From Caproicibacter sp047777415 (lineage in GTDB: Bacteria > Bacillota > Clostridia > Oscillospirales > Acutalibacteraceae), in contig JBKEEO010000001.1 of the NCBI GenBank assembly GCA_047777415.1, positions 1,054,001 to 1,118,000 of the forward strand: a stretch of 64,000 bases of DNA, given 5' to 3'. Both the position numbers and the translations under genes were made by a program. Positions 35,864-44,876 of the stretch are shown one piece after another; within the stretch, counting starts at the first letter, position 1, and each line of letters starts with the position of its first letter. A model generated the notes under the pieces. That model did not search any database. It was not told the DNA's origin and was given only the letters and a program-made list of their open reading frames with translations.

Positions 35864-37244
35864 GGCTCTATAATAAATGTTGGGGTGTAACGAATAGGGT
35901 CTGCGAAAAGGGAGCAAAAAAGTAGAGCATATTCGATGAAAAACCTTTAAAATGGAGATTACCACACCACCATTTGGGAGGTCATCGATATGCTCTGTAC
36001 TCATTCTATCGAAAAATTGCTTGGATTAAAAGGGGTAATCGTAAAAAATGTGAGGCAATTGCCTGATAAAACGGAAATTTTTATTGAGTTACCGAGAAAA
36101 CCGCATGTTTGCCCCTGTTGTGGCCATCAAACCAGCTACGTTCATGATTACCGTTGTCAAACAGTAAAAGACATTCCCGCTTTTGGCAAACATACCTCCC
36201 TGATTCTACGAAAGCGCCGATATCGCTGCCATTCTTGTGGAAAGCGTTTCTTTGAAGATAACTCGTTTTTGCCTAGATATCATCGCATGACAAACCGTTT
36301 AGCCTCATATATCATTTCAAAGCTTTCCGACGTGCGTTCTTTTACCAGTGTAGCACGTGAAGTAAATCTTTCGGTTGCAACTATTATCCGGATTTTTGAT
36401 TGTATCAACTATGGTAAACCGCAGAAATTACCCGAAGTTGTATCGATTGATGAGTTTAAAGGCAATACAAGCGGCGAGAAATATCAGTGCATTCTGACCG
36501 ATCCGGTCCGTCACCGAATCCTTGATATTCTTCCTGCTCGTTACAACCACAAACTGACAGAATATTTCGGCCAGCTTGACCGTTCTCAAACCAAACATTT
36601 TGTCAGCGATATGTGGAGTACATACGCCGGTATTGCTCAAACATATTTTAAAGATTCCAATTATGTCATTGACAAATATCATTACATTCGCCAAGTATTT
36701 TGGGCCTTTGAAGCCGTTCGCAAGGAAGAACAGAAAAAATTCAGTAAAACCCGAAGAATTCATTTTAAACGCTCCCGAATCTTACTGAACAAGCGATATC
36801 AATTTCTCACTCCGGAGCAAAAGCAACAGGTCGATCTTATGCTCTATGCCAGTAACCGTCTGCTGACAGCCTACTCTCTGAAAGAACAGTTCTTCAAAGT
36901 CCTGGATTCTCCCGATAGTCAATCTGCACGGACAGCGCTATCCCATTGGATTATGGCCGCACAAAACAGTGGTCTTTCAAGATTTGTTGCTTGTGGAAAT
37001 ACCATGGTCCGCTGGTCAAAAGGTATTCTAAATTCGTTTGATTGTCCTTACACCAATGGTTTTACCGAAGGGGTTAACAACAAGATTAAGGTACTCAAAC
37101 GCAATGCCTACGGTTATCGTAATTTTCGTCGCTTCCGCAATCGTATTCTTCACATGTTCCATCATTTGACAAAAAATGGAGCAGCTTAGCGCCGCTCCAT
37201 CCGGTGTTTCCATTTTGGGTTACCCCAACTATTGACATAGAGCC
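35864..37244 (+). mobile_element. ISL3-family insertion sequence
   Basis: The element is 1381 bases. Both ends start GGCTCTAT and share TTGGGGT within the first 24 bases. An exact 8-base target duplication TTTATATT lies at 35856-35863 and 37245-37252, as expected for ISL3. It is inserted in the 5' leader of the flavoprotein gene. Confidence 0.93.
35990..37189 (+). CDS. ISL3-family transposase
   Basis: The 399-residue protein has an N-terminal zinc finger pair (CPCCGHQTSYVHDYRC and RYRCHSCGKRFF), a helix-turn-helix, and the DDE domain (SIDEFKG; FVSDMWSTYAG; YTNGFTEGVNNKIK with the Glu). It appears intact. It reads away from the flavoprotein gene. Confidence 0.95.
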   Translation: MLCTHSIEKLLGLKGVIVKNVRQLPDKTEIFIELPRKPHVCPCCGHQTSYVHDYRCQTVKDIPAFGKHTSLILRKRRYRCHSCGKRFFEDNSFLPRYHRMTNRLASYIISKLSDVRSFTSVAREVNLSVATIIRIFDCINYGKPQKLPEVVSIDEFKGNTSGEKYQCILTDPVRHRILDILPARYNHKLTEYFGQLDRSQTKHFVSDMWSTYAGIAQTYFKDSNYVIDKYHYIRQVFWAFEAVRKEEQKKFSKTRRIHFKRSRILLNKRYQFLTPEQKQQVDLMLYASNRLLTAYSLKEQFFKVLDSPDSQSARTALSHWIMAAQNSGLSRFVACGNTMVRWSKGILNSFDCPYTNGFTEGVNNKIKVLKRNAYGYRNFRRFRNRILHMFHHLTKNGAA

Positions 37245-37424
37245 TTTATATTTGCGTCGCGTTTTCACTTGCCACGATATTCCACCGAAAACTAAAAAAA
37301 CCGATTACAGCTCCCGCGGAACCGTATCGGCAATCCATGTTACATATCCGTATTCGAATCAAGATACCGGGTGCGAAGAAAAGCGCCCTTGCTTTACAGG
37401 ATAGATAACTATTCTGTTAAATAT

Positions 37425-37453
37425 ATTATATAATGAATGAGCACTCTTGTCAA
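37425..37453 (-). promoter_or_regulatory. Promoter facing the flavoprotein gene, now cut off by ISL3
   Basis: On the minus strand TTGACA (37448-37453), a 17-base spacer and TATAAT (37425-37430) form a consensus promoter. No gene lies between it and the ISL3 element. In the pre-insertion sequence its transcript would run about 190 bases to the flavoprotein start at 35838, so it is the likely native promoter. Confidence 0.75.
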
Positions 37454-37509
37454 TTTCTCTGAAATTAGGGCGGCTTTTTACTAAATGTGTAAATCAGAAT
37501 GGCTTTCCC

Positions 37510-37537
37510 TTTACAAACTGTGATTCCGTGATATAAT
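37510..37537 (+). promoter_or_regulatory. Promoter of the IMP dehydrogenase gene
   Basis: TTTACA (37510-37515), 16 bases, TATAAT (37532-37537). It predicts a leader of about 125 bases before the IMP dehydrogenase start. Confidence 0.7.
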
Positions 37538-37543
37538 ATTGAG

Positions 37544-37668
37544 AAAACCCGAAGTTCGGCGGAGAGACATTTTTCCCAATGCCAGTGATTCGGCGAACGG
37601 TTCTGCCGCAATCCTGAAAACCGCCGCAAAAGCTGTTTAGGGATAATCAGAAATAAGGAGAAGATAAA
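37544..37668 (+). promoter_or_regulatory. Possible structured 5' leader of the IMP dehydrogenase gene
   Basis: The leader is GC-rich compared with the AT-rich DNA upstream. CGGCGG near 37557 can pair with CCGCCG near 37622, enclosing further short helices (for example CGGC/GCCG around GAACGGTTCT). I could not match it to a known riboswitch; a string around TGATTCGGCGAACGG and CTGCCGCAA faintly recalls a cobalamin core but key parts are missing. Function is not assigned. Confidence 0.3.
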
Positions 37669-39174
37669 ATGGCTTATTTTTATGAAGAGCCCTGCCACAC
37701 GTTTAGCGAATATCTTTTGGTGCCGGGCTATTCCTCCGCGGAATGTGTGCCCGCAAACGTTTCGCTGAAAACGCCCGTTGTGCGCTACAAAAAGGGCGAA
37801 CAGCCTGCACTCAGCATGAACATTCCTCTGGTTTCCGCGATTATGCAGTCGGTGTCCGATGACCGTATGGCAATCGCGCTGGCTAAAGAGGGCGGCATTT
37901 CCTTTCTGTATGCCTCTCAACCGATTGAAAGCCAAGCGGAAATGGTGCGCCGCGTGAAGAGCTACAAAGCAGGATTTGTCGTCAGCGATTCGAATATCCG
38001 TATGGATCAGACACTGGCAGATGTCCTTGCATTGAAAGAAAAAACGGGACACTCTACGGTGGCGGTGACGGACGACGGGACACCGCATGGGCATTTGCTT
38101 GGGATTGTTACAAGCCGCGATTATCGGGTCAGCCGCATGTCGCCGGAAGAAAAAGTCTTTACGTTTATGACGCCCATTGAAAAAATCATTTATGCTCAAG
38201 AGGGCATCAGCTTAAAGGAAGCTAACAATATTATCTGGGACAATAAACTTAATGCCCTGCCGATTTTGGACAAGGATCGCAGATTGGTAGCGTTTGTGTT
38301 CCGCAAAGACTATGATTCACACAAAGGGCATCCCTTGGAGCTTTTGGATTCCCACAAGCGTTATGTGGTGGGTGCCGGGGTGAACACGCGTGATTATGAG
38401 GAACGGATTCCCGCATTGGTGGAGGCGGGTGCAGATATTCTTTGCATTGATTCCTCGGAAGGCTACACCGAGTGGCAGAGACGCACGCTTGATTTTGTGC
38501 GCAAAACATACGGCGATTCGGTAAAAATCGGAGCCGGCAATGTAGTGGACCGTGACGGTTTCCGTTTCCTTGCGGAAGCCGGAGCTGATTTTGTCAAAGT
38601 TGGTATTGGCGGAGGTTCTATTTGCATTACGCGCGAAACCAAAGGAATCGGACGCGGGCAGGCTACCGCCGTGATTGAGGTGGCAAAAGCACGCGACGAA
38701 TACTTTAAGGAAACCGGGATTTATGTGCCGATTTGTTCGGACGGCGGCATTGTATACGATTATCACGTAACCCTTGCACTTGCAATGGGCTGTGATTTTT
38801 GCATGCTTGGCCGTTACTTTGCCCGCTTTGATGAAAGCCCAACCAATAAAGTTATGATAAATGGCAATTATATGAAGGAATACTGGGGCGAAGGTTCTGC
38901 CCGTGCACGCAACTGGCAGCGCTACGATTTGGGCGGTGACAAAAAGCTAAGCTTTGAAGAAGGGGTTGATTCCTATGTCCCCTATGCCGGAAGCTTGCAT
39001 GACAACGTTCAGCTAACGCTGGATAAGATTCGTTCTACCATGTGCAACTGCGGCGCGCTTTCCATTCTGGAACTTCAGCAAAAAGCTCGTTTGACGCTGG
39101 TTTCTTCCGTCAGCATTGTGGAAGGCGGCGCTCACGATGTGGTTTTGAAAGACGATATGCACTTGATGAAATAA
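37669..39174 (+). CDS. IMP dehydrogenase
   Basis: The 501-residue protein has the TIM-barrel of IMPDH with a CBS-pair insertion (about residues 105-230; VTDDGTPHGHLLGIVTSRDY and LNALPILDKDRRLVAFVF). The active-site loop GIGGGSICITRETKGIG carries the catalytic Cys, and the phosphate site ICSDGGIVYDYH and flap region follow. It oxidises IMP to XMP with NAD, the first step of GMP synthesis. The loop reads GIGGGS instead of the usual GIGPGS, seen in a divergent clostridial subgroup. It is monocistronic with a terminator after it. Confidence 0.92.
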   Translation: MAYFYEEPCHTFSEYLLVPGYSSAECVPANVSLKTPVVRYKKGEQPALSMNIPLVSAIMQSVSDDRMAIALAKEGGISFLYASQPIESQAEMVRRVKSYKAGFVVSDSNIRMDQTLADVLALKEKTGHSTVAVTDDGTPHGHLLGIVTSRDYRVSRMSPEEKVFTFMTPIEKIIYAQEGISLKEANNIIWDNKLNALPILDKDRRLVAFVFRKDYDSHKGHPLELLDSHKRYVVGAGVNTRDYEERIPALVEAGADILCIDSSEGYTEWQRRTLDFVRKTYGDSVKIGAGNVVDRDGFRFLAEAGADFVKVGIGGGSICITRETKGIGRGQATAVIEVAKARDEYFKETGIYVPICSDGGIVYDYHVTLALAMGCDFCMLGRYFARFDESPTNKVMINGNYMKEYWGEGSARARNWQRYDLGGDKKLSFEEGVDSYVPYAGSLHDNVQLTLDKIRSTMCNCGALSILELQQKARLTLVSSVSIVEGGAHDVVLKDDMHLMK

Positions 39175-39193
39175 ATAATGACAAAGAAATATT

Positions 39194-39231
39194 AAGGGCG
39201 GTGCAGGGGAATTTATCCCTGCACCGCCCTT
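39194..39231. terminator. Hairpin terminator between IMP dehydrogenase and MinD genes
   Basis: A 15-base perfect inverted repeat (AAGGGCGGTGCAGGG and its complement) with an 8-base loop lies between convergent genes. The T run is interrupted on the plus strand, so efficiency is uncertain, but the stem is very stable. Confidence 0.75.
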
Positions 39232-39259
39232 GCGTTAACGTTTGTTTTTGGGTGAGAAT

Positions 39260-40144
39260 TTAGATGTTTTGTGCACTAACTGCATTGGAATTTAGTAAAG
39301 TGTCGGAAACTCTTTCCCACATAGATTTTATCACTCGACCTGCAGGACTGTCCGGATAAGCGGCTATACTCTGGCAATTGTTAACCGCTTTTACCACGGT
39401 TTTGTCATAAGGAATTCTGCCTATAACCGGTACGGACAATTTGCTGCAATAGCTTTCAATTTCATCAGCCGCATCGGTATTGACATCATACTTGTTAATA
39501 CATACCGCACAGGGAACAGCGAAGTGCTGTGTAGTTTCAAGGATGCGTTTCATATCGTGGATACCGGAAATGGTTGGTTCCGCCACAATCAGCACAAAAT
39601 TTGCACCGCTTATGGATGCAATCACAGGGCATCCGATTCCCGGAGAACCATCGATAATGGCGAGTTCGGCATCGGGTGCTTCCTGTTCAAGCTGCCGCTT
39701 GACGGCCGTAACCAGTTTACCGGAAGCACCGCTGCCCATTTTAAGCTGTGCGGTTGAAAGAACACGACTGTCATCCCTGTAGAGCATTGTTTCACCGGAA
39801 ATATGATCCTTCATTTCAATTGCTTGCACAGGGCAGAGTTCCACGCAAACGCCGCAACCTTCACAGGCGGATTCCACAACCGAAAAGTTCTCAATTGCAT
39901 GAAAGGCACAGTGTTTTTCGCAGAGTCCGCAGTGAGTACATTTATCCTCCTGTATGACTGCTTTTCCAAAGCCGTAATAGTCTGCTTTCTTAGCTTTCTT
40001 TAATTGGGGCAAAACCAAATGGAGGTTGGGAGCGTCCACATCACAGTCGGCAAACGCGCGGCCCTTGCTCAGAACTGCAAATGCGCTGGCTACCGTAGTT
40101 TTTCCGGTACCGCCTTTTCCGCTGAGAATTAAGAGCTGTTTCAC
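39260..40144 (-). CDS. MinD/ParA-type P-loop ATPase with two ferredoxin clusters (second of pair)
   Basis: The 294-residue protein has a deviant Walker A GKGGTGKTT at residue 9, then an inserted ferredoxin domain with two [4Fe-4S] motifs (CTHCGLCEKHC and CEGCGVCVELCP) and the Walker B region AIIDGSPGIGCPV. This is the (2Fe-2S or 4Fe-4S) MinD family common in anaerobes beside NifX-like proteins. It probably handles iron-sulfur or metal cofactors with ATP; the role is not established. It overlaps the sister gene upstream by 4 bases (ATGA). Confidence 0.9.
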   Translation of the reverse strand: MKQLLILSGKGGTGKTTVASAFAVLSKGRAFADCDVDAPNLHLVLPQLKKAKKADYYGFGKAVIQEDKCTHCGLCEKHCAFHAIENFSVVESACEGCGVCVELCPVQAIEMKDHISGETMLYRDDSRVLSTAQLKMGSGASGKLVTAVKRQLEQEAPDAELAIIDGSPGIGCPVIASISGANFVLIVAEPTISGIHDMKRILETTQHFAVPCAVCINKYDVNTDAADEIESYCSKLSVPVIGRIPYDKTVVKAVNNCQSIAAYPDSPAGRVIKSMWERVSDTLLNSNAVSAQNI

Positions 40145-40977
40145 TGCCGTACCTCCTTTTTTACTTTGTGAAGGAGGCTGCGAAACAGCGTTCGGTATGC
40201 CTCGTTTTCACGTGCTGCCACAAGCCCTAAAGAATTCATACGACCTAATCTTACATCATAAGGAATTTCTGCAAGGATGTTTATGTTGTTTTCCCTGCAA
40301 AAAGTTTTGGAAGGATTTTTATCTGACAGACATTTATTTAGGACAGCGCCGCATGGCTTACTAAAGAATTTCACAAGTTGATAGACCATTGCTAAATTGT
40401 GAGCACCGAACAGAGTTGGTTCCGCAACTAAAATGCAAAAATCAGCCTTTTGAATACTTTCCATTACGGTACATGCACTGCCGGGAGGGCAGTCTATTAC
40501 GGTTAAATTTTGTTCCGGCAGTTTTTCCATGAGTCCCCTAATAACCGGAACTCCGGAAACTTCTCCGGTATTTAAGCGGCCGCTGAGGACGTCGACGTTT
40601 TCTGAAACTCCAACCTCAATCGTGCCGATTTCCCTTTCTTTCCTCAGCAGTGCTTTTTCGGGGCAAAATAGGATACAGCCTCCGCAGGAATGGCAAACTT
40701 CGTCAAAAATTATCAACTGATCTTTGAGCAAAGCCAGTGCATTATATTTGCAGAAATCAACACATTTTCGGCAGCCATTGCATTTGCTCATATCAGCTTC
40801 CGGAACCGTAACAGTAACAGACTGCTTTTGCGTGACCTTGGGTTTTAGAAACAGGTGCCCGTTAGGTTCTTCCACATCACAGTCTACATATACTGCTTGC
40901 TCCGCAGCGCAGGCAAGATTCACGGATACAAAGGTTTTTCCGGTTCCGCCCTTGCCGCTGAGCACAGCAATCCTCAT
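40141..40977 (-). CDS. MinD/ParA-type P-loop ATPase with two ferredoxin clusters (first of pair)
   Basis: The 278-residue paralogue of the downstream gene: Walker A GKGGTGKTF, ferredoxin motifs CNGCRKCVDFC and CHSCGGCILFCP, and Walker B region TVIDCPPGSACTV. The two proteins may form a heterodimer, as the genes are always coupled by overlaps here. It overlaps the NifX-like gene upstream by 4 bases, so the three genes are one translational unit. Confidence 0.9.
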   Translation of the reverse strand: MRIAVLSGKGGTGKTFVSVNLACAAEQAVYVDCDVEEPNGHLFLKPKVTQKQSVTVTVPEADMSKCNGCRKCVDFCKYNALALLKDQLIIFDEVCHSCGGCILFCPEKALLRKEREIGTIEVGVSENVDVLSGRLNTGEVSGVPVIRGLMEKLPEQNLTVIDCPPGSACTVMESIQKADFCILVAEPTLFGAHNLAMVYQLVKFFSKPCGAVLNKCLSDKNPSKTFCRENNINILAEIPYDVRLGRMNSLGLVAARENEAYRTLFRSLLHKVKKEVRQ

Positions 40978-41351
40978 TGTTTGCCGCCTCCGTGGCGGTG
41001 AAATCCCGGATGAATTTCGGAGAGTAACGATAGTGTGCCATTTTTGAGCTGTTCAATATTTTCAGCAACGCTTCCGTTCTGGGCCTGATACATTTTGATT
41101 TTTGCGGCATTTAAGACTTGCGCCGCATTATTTCCGCAGCGCTGGGTAATTACAGCTTGTGCGCCGTGGTCCACCAGCATTTGAGCCGCTTTAATTCCTG
41201 CACCGCCCTGGCTTGCCGCAGCTGAGTTGTCCAAGAATTCATGAGTGTCGGTTTGTGTGTCATACAGCACAAAAAATGCAGTGCGGCCGAATGAAGGAAA
41301 AACAGGAACATCCAAAGATTTGCTTTCAACGGGTACAGCTATTTTCATCAT
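40974..41351 (-). CDS. NifX/NifB-type dinitrogenase iron-molybdenum cofactor family protein
   Basis: The 125-residue protein has the family pattern MKIAVPVESKSLDVPVFPSFG near the start and GAQAVITQRCGNNAAQVL in the middle. Proteins of this fold bind iron-sulfur or iron-molybdenum clusters. No nitrogenase genes are present, so a general cluster-carrier role is more likely. The start at 41351 has AGAAGAGGG before it; ATG 41366 or 41348 are alternatives. It is coupled to the two MinD-type genes. Confidence 0.87.
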   Translation of the reverse strand: MMKIAVPVESKSLDVPVFPSFGRTAFFVLYDTQTDTHEFLDNSAAASQGGAGIKAAQMLVDHGAQAVITQRCGNNAAQVLNAAKIKMYQAQNGSVAENIEQLKNGTLSLLSEIHPGFHRHGGGKQ

Positions 41352-41412
41352 TGACCCTCTTCTCATTGTTTATAATTTTTATCATAACGGTATTGGAATG
41401 TCAGTTTTGTCA

Positions 41413-41916
41413 TCAAAGAAATTGAATTTGGGAAAAATCGATGTTGCCTTCGTCGTCCGTGATATCCGCATTAGCATGGACACACTCAACTTTCCCAATG
41501 AACATTTCATGGGAGCCTGTGACGATGGAATCCACAACCGTACATTCGATATTCACAGGACAATCGGGCAGGATGGGAGCATTCACTTTTTCGCCGTCGA
41601 GCAGTTTTACATTCATTGCTGCCAGTTTATCCCCATCCCGTTTGCTGTGCTTTCCCAGATATTCAAAGGTTTCCTGATAACTTTTATCCACAAGGTTTAC
41701 CACAAAACATCCGGATTCCTTAATCAGTTTGTAGGAATACCTTGATGGCACAATGCCTACCATGACCATGGGAGGGTCATAGCTGCAATTGCCGCAATAT
41801 GCTACGGCAAGCGCATTGTCTTCGCCGTTTACTCCTCGGCAGGATACTAATACTTTCGGAGAGGGCTGTAAACAAGATTTGAATTTCGCATGCTTTTTTT
41901 CATTTAATGTATGCAT
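41413..41916 (-). CDS. Flavin reductase-like FMN-binding protein (flavoredoxin type)
   Basis: The 167-residue protein has the split-barrel FMN-binding fold: PKVLVSCRGVNGEDNALAVA, DPPMVMVGIVPSRYSYKLIK and SGCFVVNLV are typical of the flavoredoxin/flavin reductase family. It would bind FMN and pass electrons to a partner. It lies 62 bases upstream of the NifX-like gene on the same strand and has a clear AGGAGG site. Confidence 0.9.
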   Translation of the reverse strand: MHTLNEKKHAKFKSCLQPSPKVLVSCRGVNGEDNALAVAYCGNCSYDPPMVMVGIVPSRYSYKLIKESGCFVVNLVDKSYQETFEYLGKHSKRDGDKLAAMNVKLLDGEKVNAPILPDCPVNIECTVVDSIVTGSHEMFIGKVECVHANADITDDEGNIDFSQIQFL

Positions 41917-42038
41917 GAAAAAACCTCCTAATGGTTTTAGAGTTACCGTTTGAAAGGTTCTGCCCGAAGATATTGTCCCTTAGTTAAAAGGGTAATCACT
42001 GATATTTGCTTTATGATACATGGATTTTATATTGAAAT

Positions 42039-42935
42039 TTAAATAACTTCCGATAAAGCCAGCATCGCAATACCTGCCATTACCGCCACAACAGTGAAAT
42101 ATTGCTTCTTCGAAAGTTTTTCACGAAGGAATATTCGAGACAGGAGGACGGAAAAGACGCTGTATGAAGCAACGAGAGGAGCCACGATAATTGCGTTTTT
42201 TGCCATTGCAAAAACATAAAAAAATTGACCGGCAGTTTCAAAAATAGCGGCTGCACCTCTGTCTTTTTCCTCGCGCAAACAAAACGACTGTTTCTTTATC
42301 TTCAAAATCACAAAGGCTATTACAGCGCAAATGAAAAACGTAAATTCATAAGCCAAAAGCGCTTCATCTTCACCAATCAGCGATAGTTCATCCAAGTAAA
42401 TGGCATCTGCAAAAGTGCCCAACCCATCGATGATGCAATATAAAATCGGAAAAGTAATCGCAAGCAATCCCGTTTGATATTTGGCGCTGTCCGGGTCTGA
42501 AATGAGAGTTTTATCATTTTGCTTTTCCATTGCCGCCAGTGCCACGATTCCAAAAGTAATGATGACGATGGCTCCGGTTTCTAAGAAACTGAGTGTGTGT
42601 GAAAAAAAGAGAAAAATCAAAATTGAGGTAACCGCACCGGAAGAATTCTGAACAGGCGATGAGATTGATAATTCAATGTATCTTAAACCAAAATACCCAA
42701 TCGCCATGGATAATATATACAGAAACGAAACGGGAAAATACGTTATAAGATAAACCGGTGAAAACGGAATCTTGTTTATCAGCATGTAGCAAAAGCCATG
42801 AATCCCCATAACCAAACCGACCATGATAACGGTTTTGATATGGCTGGCTTTATCCTCTGTTACTGCGCCTTTTTTGTAGAATAAATCTGCAAAAGCCCAT
42901 GAAAGAGTTGTTAGAAGAGCGAAAATTAGCCACAT
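42039..42935 (-). CDS. DMT-superfamily (EamA) transporter
   Basis: The 298-residue protein has ten hydrophobic segments in two EamA repeats (first LIFALLTTLSWAFADLFYKK; last ...ILLSRIFLREKLSKKQYFTVV). It moves an unknown metabolite. It is the gene next to a promoter with the shared TTGACATATGCCC element and may form an operon with the flavin reductase and cluster genes, 122 bases further on. Confidence 0.88.
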   Translation of the reverse strand: MWLIFALLTTLSWAFADLFYKKGAVTEDKASHIKTVIMVGLVMGIHGFCYMLINKIPFSPVYLITYFPVSFLYILSMAIGYFGLRYIELSISSPVQNSSGAVTSILIFLFFSHTLSFLETGAIVIITFGIVALAAMEKQNDKTLISDPDSAKYQTGLLAITFPILYCIIDGLGTFADAIYLDELSLIGEDEALLAYEFTFFICAVIAFVILKIKKQSFCLREEKDRGAAAIFETAGQFFYVFAMAKNAIIVAPLVASYSVFSVLLSRIFLREKLSKKQYFTVVAVMAGIAMLALSEVI

Positions 42936-42968
42936 AGTTAAATTCCTTATATTAAAATCACAAGTAAC

Positions 42969-42997
42969 ATTTTAGTATGATTACGGGCATATGTCAA
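42969..42997 (-). promoter_or_regulatory. Promoter with shared GGGCATATGTCAATAA element, site 1
   Basis: On the minus strand TTGACA (42992-42997), 17 bases, TAAAAT (42969-42974). The -35 box and the start of the spacer form the 16-base string GGGCATATGTCAATAA on the plus strand (42985-43000), which recurs at 56643 and, with one change, at 60543. Confidence 0.75.
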
Positions 42998-43079
42998 TAA
43001 CTATTTAAAAAAAGAGCTTATAAGTCCTCTGAAAGAGTCAGATTTATAGCAAAAACAGATTGATAAAGCGGCAGTCCGA

Positions 43080-44330
43080 TTATCGCGTAATAAATCTGTA
43101 TAATTCTTCTGAATTATTCTCATTGCGCATCTGCTGTGCGATTTGTTCTGCACGAGTTTTATAGGAGGGATTGTTGTATAGGTCGAGAATTTTTTCCTTT
43201 AGATTATTTTTGCGAAGTTTGTTAACGGAGATACCTTTCGGCCCCGCACCTAGGGTATGGATAAAGTCATTCCACATGGGCTGGTCCATGGTGTGGGGGA
43301 TTGCCATTGTAGCACAGCCGGCTTTCAGCGCGGAATGTGTGGTTCCTGCACCGCCGTGGTGAATGACCGCGTACATTTTCGGAAAAATCCAATCATACGG
43401 CGCCGATGCAATAAATTTGATTAGATTTTTGTCATAGCTGTTCGGCTCCATAAGCCCGCCGCCGGAAATATTGATGATTGTCGGGATGTTACATTCGCTG
43501 AGTACGTCTAAAAATAACTTGGTCTTGCCGACAGGGTCGGTGTTCACCATGCTGCCAAACGTGAGAAAGAGAATCTTTTTGTGCTGATGGATAAAGTTTA
43601 TCAACTCCGCATCGGAGGACCAGTTCACAGTTTTTCTGCGTTCCCAAAATCCAGCGACCATTGCATTTTTACTCCAGTAGTTAGGGCGCGGAAAAATGGT
43701 GGGGGAAACGTTATAGAAAATCTTGACTTTCAGCATTTCGCGCCGAATCTGCCCCAAGGTAAATTCACCGGGGAAGAACTTTTTTGCCGCCATCATAATG
43801 GCGGAGGCGGTGGCGAAGTTGGTGACTTTGTATGTGAGCGGATTGAGAAGCTTGCCAAGGTTTTTGTTGATGCCAACGGTGGGCCGGTTTTTCACCACGT
43901 GAATCATACAGGGCACTGTCGCCAATATGACAATTTTGCGGCCTGTTTTCAGTCCCCAGGGAAGGGGATATGTTGCTTTTGGGTGATATACAACACAGTC
44001 AGGATTGACTTTTTGAATGATCTTGTGCTGCAAGTCGATTAAATTCTTTTGAATGGGCATGGACTGTTTGGCTAATTTCAGCGTTGTGGTGATTTTTTGC
44101 AGTCCGCCGTTGCCGCCGCTCATCACCTTGAGGCCGGCGTCACTGCTGAGCAGAGAAAGAAACTCTGAACCCAGTGAGTAGAACGGAAATCCCGATTCTT
44201 CAGCCAAATTGCGGTATTGTTCCGGGAATGCGCAGACAACGTCTTCGCCGTATTCACGCAGCATTTCTCCCACTCCTAAAAAAGGTTCGCAGTCGCCGCG
44301 TGTACCGATGGACAGTAGCAGTATTTTCAA
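43080..44330 (-). CDS. UGT-type (GT1) glycosyltransferase
   Basis: The 416-residue protein has the N-terminal acceptor fold with ILLLSIGTRGDCEPFLGVGE and the C-terminal nucleotide-sugar site AVIHHGGAGTTHSALKAG followed by PHTMDQPMWNDF. This is the sterol/macrolide glucosyltransferase group of GT-B enzymes. It probably glycosylates a lipid or a small hydrophobic molecule. It appears monocistronic. Confidence 0.9.
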   Translation of the reverse strand: MKILLLSIGTRGDCEPFLGVGEMLREYGEDVVCAFPEQYRNLAEESGFPFYSLGSEFLSLLSSDAGLKVMSGGNGGLQKITTTLKLAKQSMPIQKNLIDLQHKIIQKVNPDCVVYHPKATYPLPWGLKTGRKIVILATVPCMIHVVKNRPTVGINKNLGKLLNPLTYKVTNFATASAIMMAAKKFFPGEFTLGQIRREMLKVKIFYNVSPTIFPRPNYWSKNAMVAGFWERRKTVNWSSDAELINFIHQHKKILFLTFGSMVNTDPVGKTKLFLDVLSECNIPTIINISGGGLMEPNSYDKNLIKFIASAPYDWIFPKMYAVIHHGGAGTTHSALKAGCATMAIPHTMDQPMWNDFIHTLGAGPKGISVNKLRKNNLKEKILDLYNNPSYKTRAEQIAQQMRNENNSEELYRFITR

Positions 44331-44396
44331 TTGATGCCCTCCAAAACTGAGAAATTTATTTTTTCTGATTTTATCTTAACACAAAGAGCCGGTTTA

Positions 44397-44765
44397 TTAC
44401 ATTGCCATGCCAAAGACCGCGCCGGAAAGATAGGGAATCAGCCAAATGCACCAAACCAAAATGCTGAATCTATGAAAATTCTTTTTTTGTTCCGAATTGC
44501 CTTTACTCAACACAATTGATGCCCATATTGCGTGAAAAAGCATGAGAACAATTGCAATGAGTCCGGTTACTCCGTGGAAGTTGAATGTAAAACCTCCGTC
44601 TGCAAGCTTTCCCATCAGCGCTGTTCCAAGCGTGTCAAAAATGAAACCAATCCAAAACACATTCACATGCCATTTTTTTAAACTTCCCTGGATTTTTTCT
44701 CCCCATACTCCAACAGAATAAAAGGCAAGTGCAAGCGTAATAGATAAAATTGCATACAAAATCAT
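44397..44765 (-). CDS. HsmA-like small membrane protein
   Basis: The 122-residue protein has four predicted membrane segments and matches the TIGR03987/HsmA pattern (WHVNVFWIGFIFDTLGTALM, FNFHGVTGLIAIVLMLFHAI). Histidines in the segments could bind heme or metal, but no function is established. It is a single gene after the gat operon terminator. Confidence 0.82.
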   Translation of the reverse strand: MILYAILSITLALAFYSVGVWGEKIQGSLKKWHVNVFWIGFIFDTLGTALMGKLADGGFTFNFHGVTGLIAIVLMLFHAIWASIVLSKGNSEQKKNFHRFSILVWCIWLIPYLSGAVFGMAM

Positions 44766-44876
44766 TCCATTCCCTCCGTGCTATCATTGTAACCCGAAAT
44801 AAATTGATACATACTGCCGGCTGTATTTTCAAAAACAGTGGTTACATAAATAAAAATGGGCAAGCTGATGAAAAAC

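Noticed and set aside
37544..37668. Cobalamin riboswitch before IMP dehydrogenase
   Set aside because: Only short similarity to the core was seen and other conserved parts are missing; the gene is not a usual cobalamin target.
40974..41351. Nitrogen fixation locus
   Set aside because: The NifX-like proteins have no nifHDK, nifB or nifEN partners in the window; the family is common in non-fixing anaerobes.
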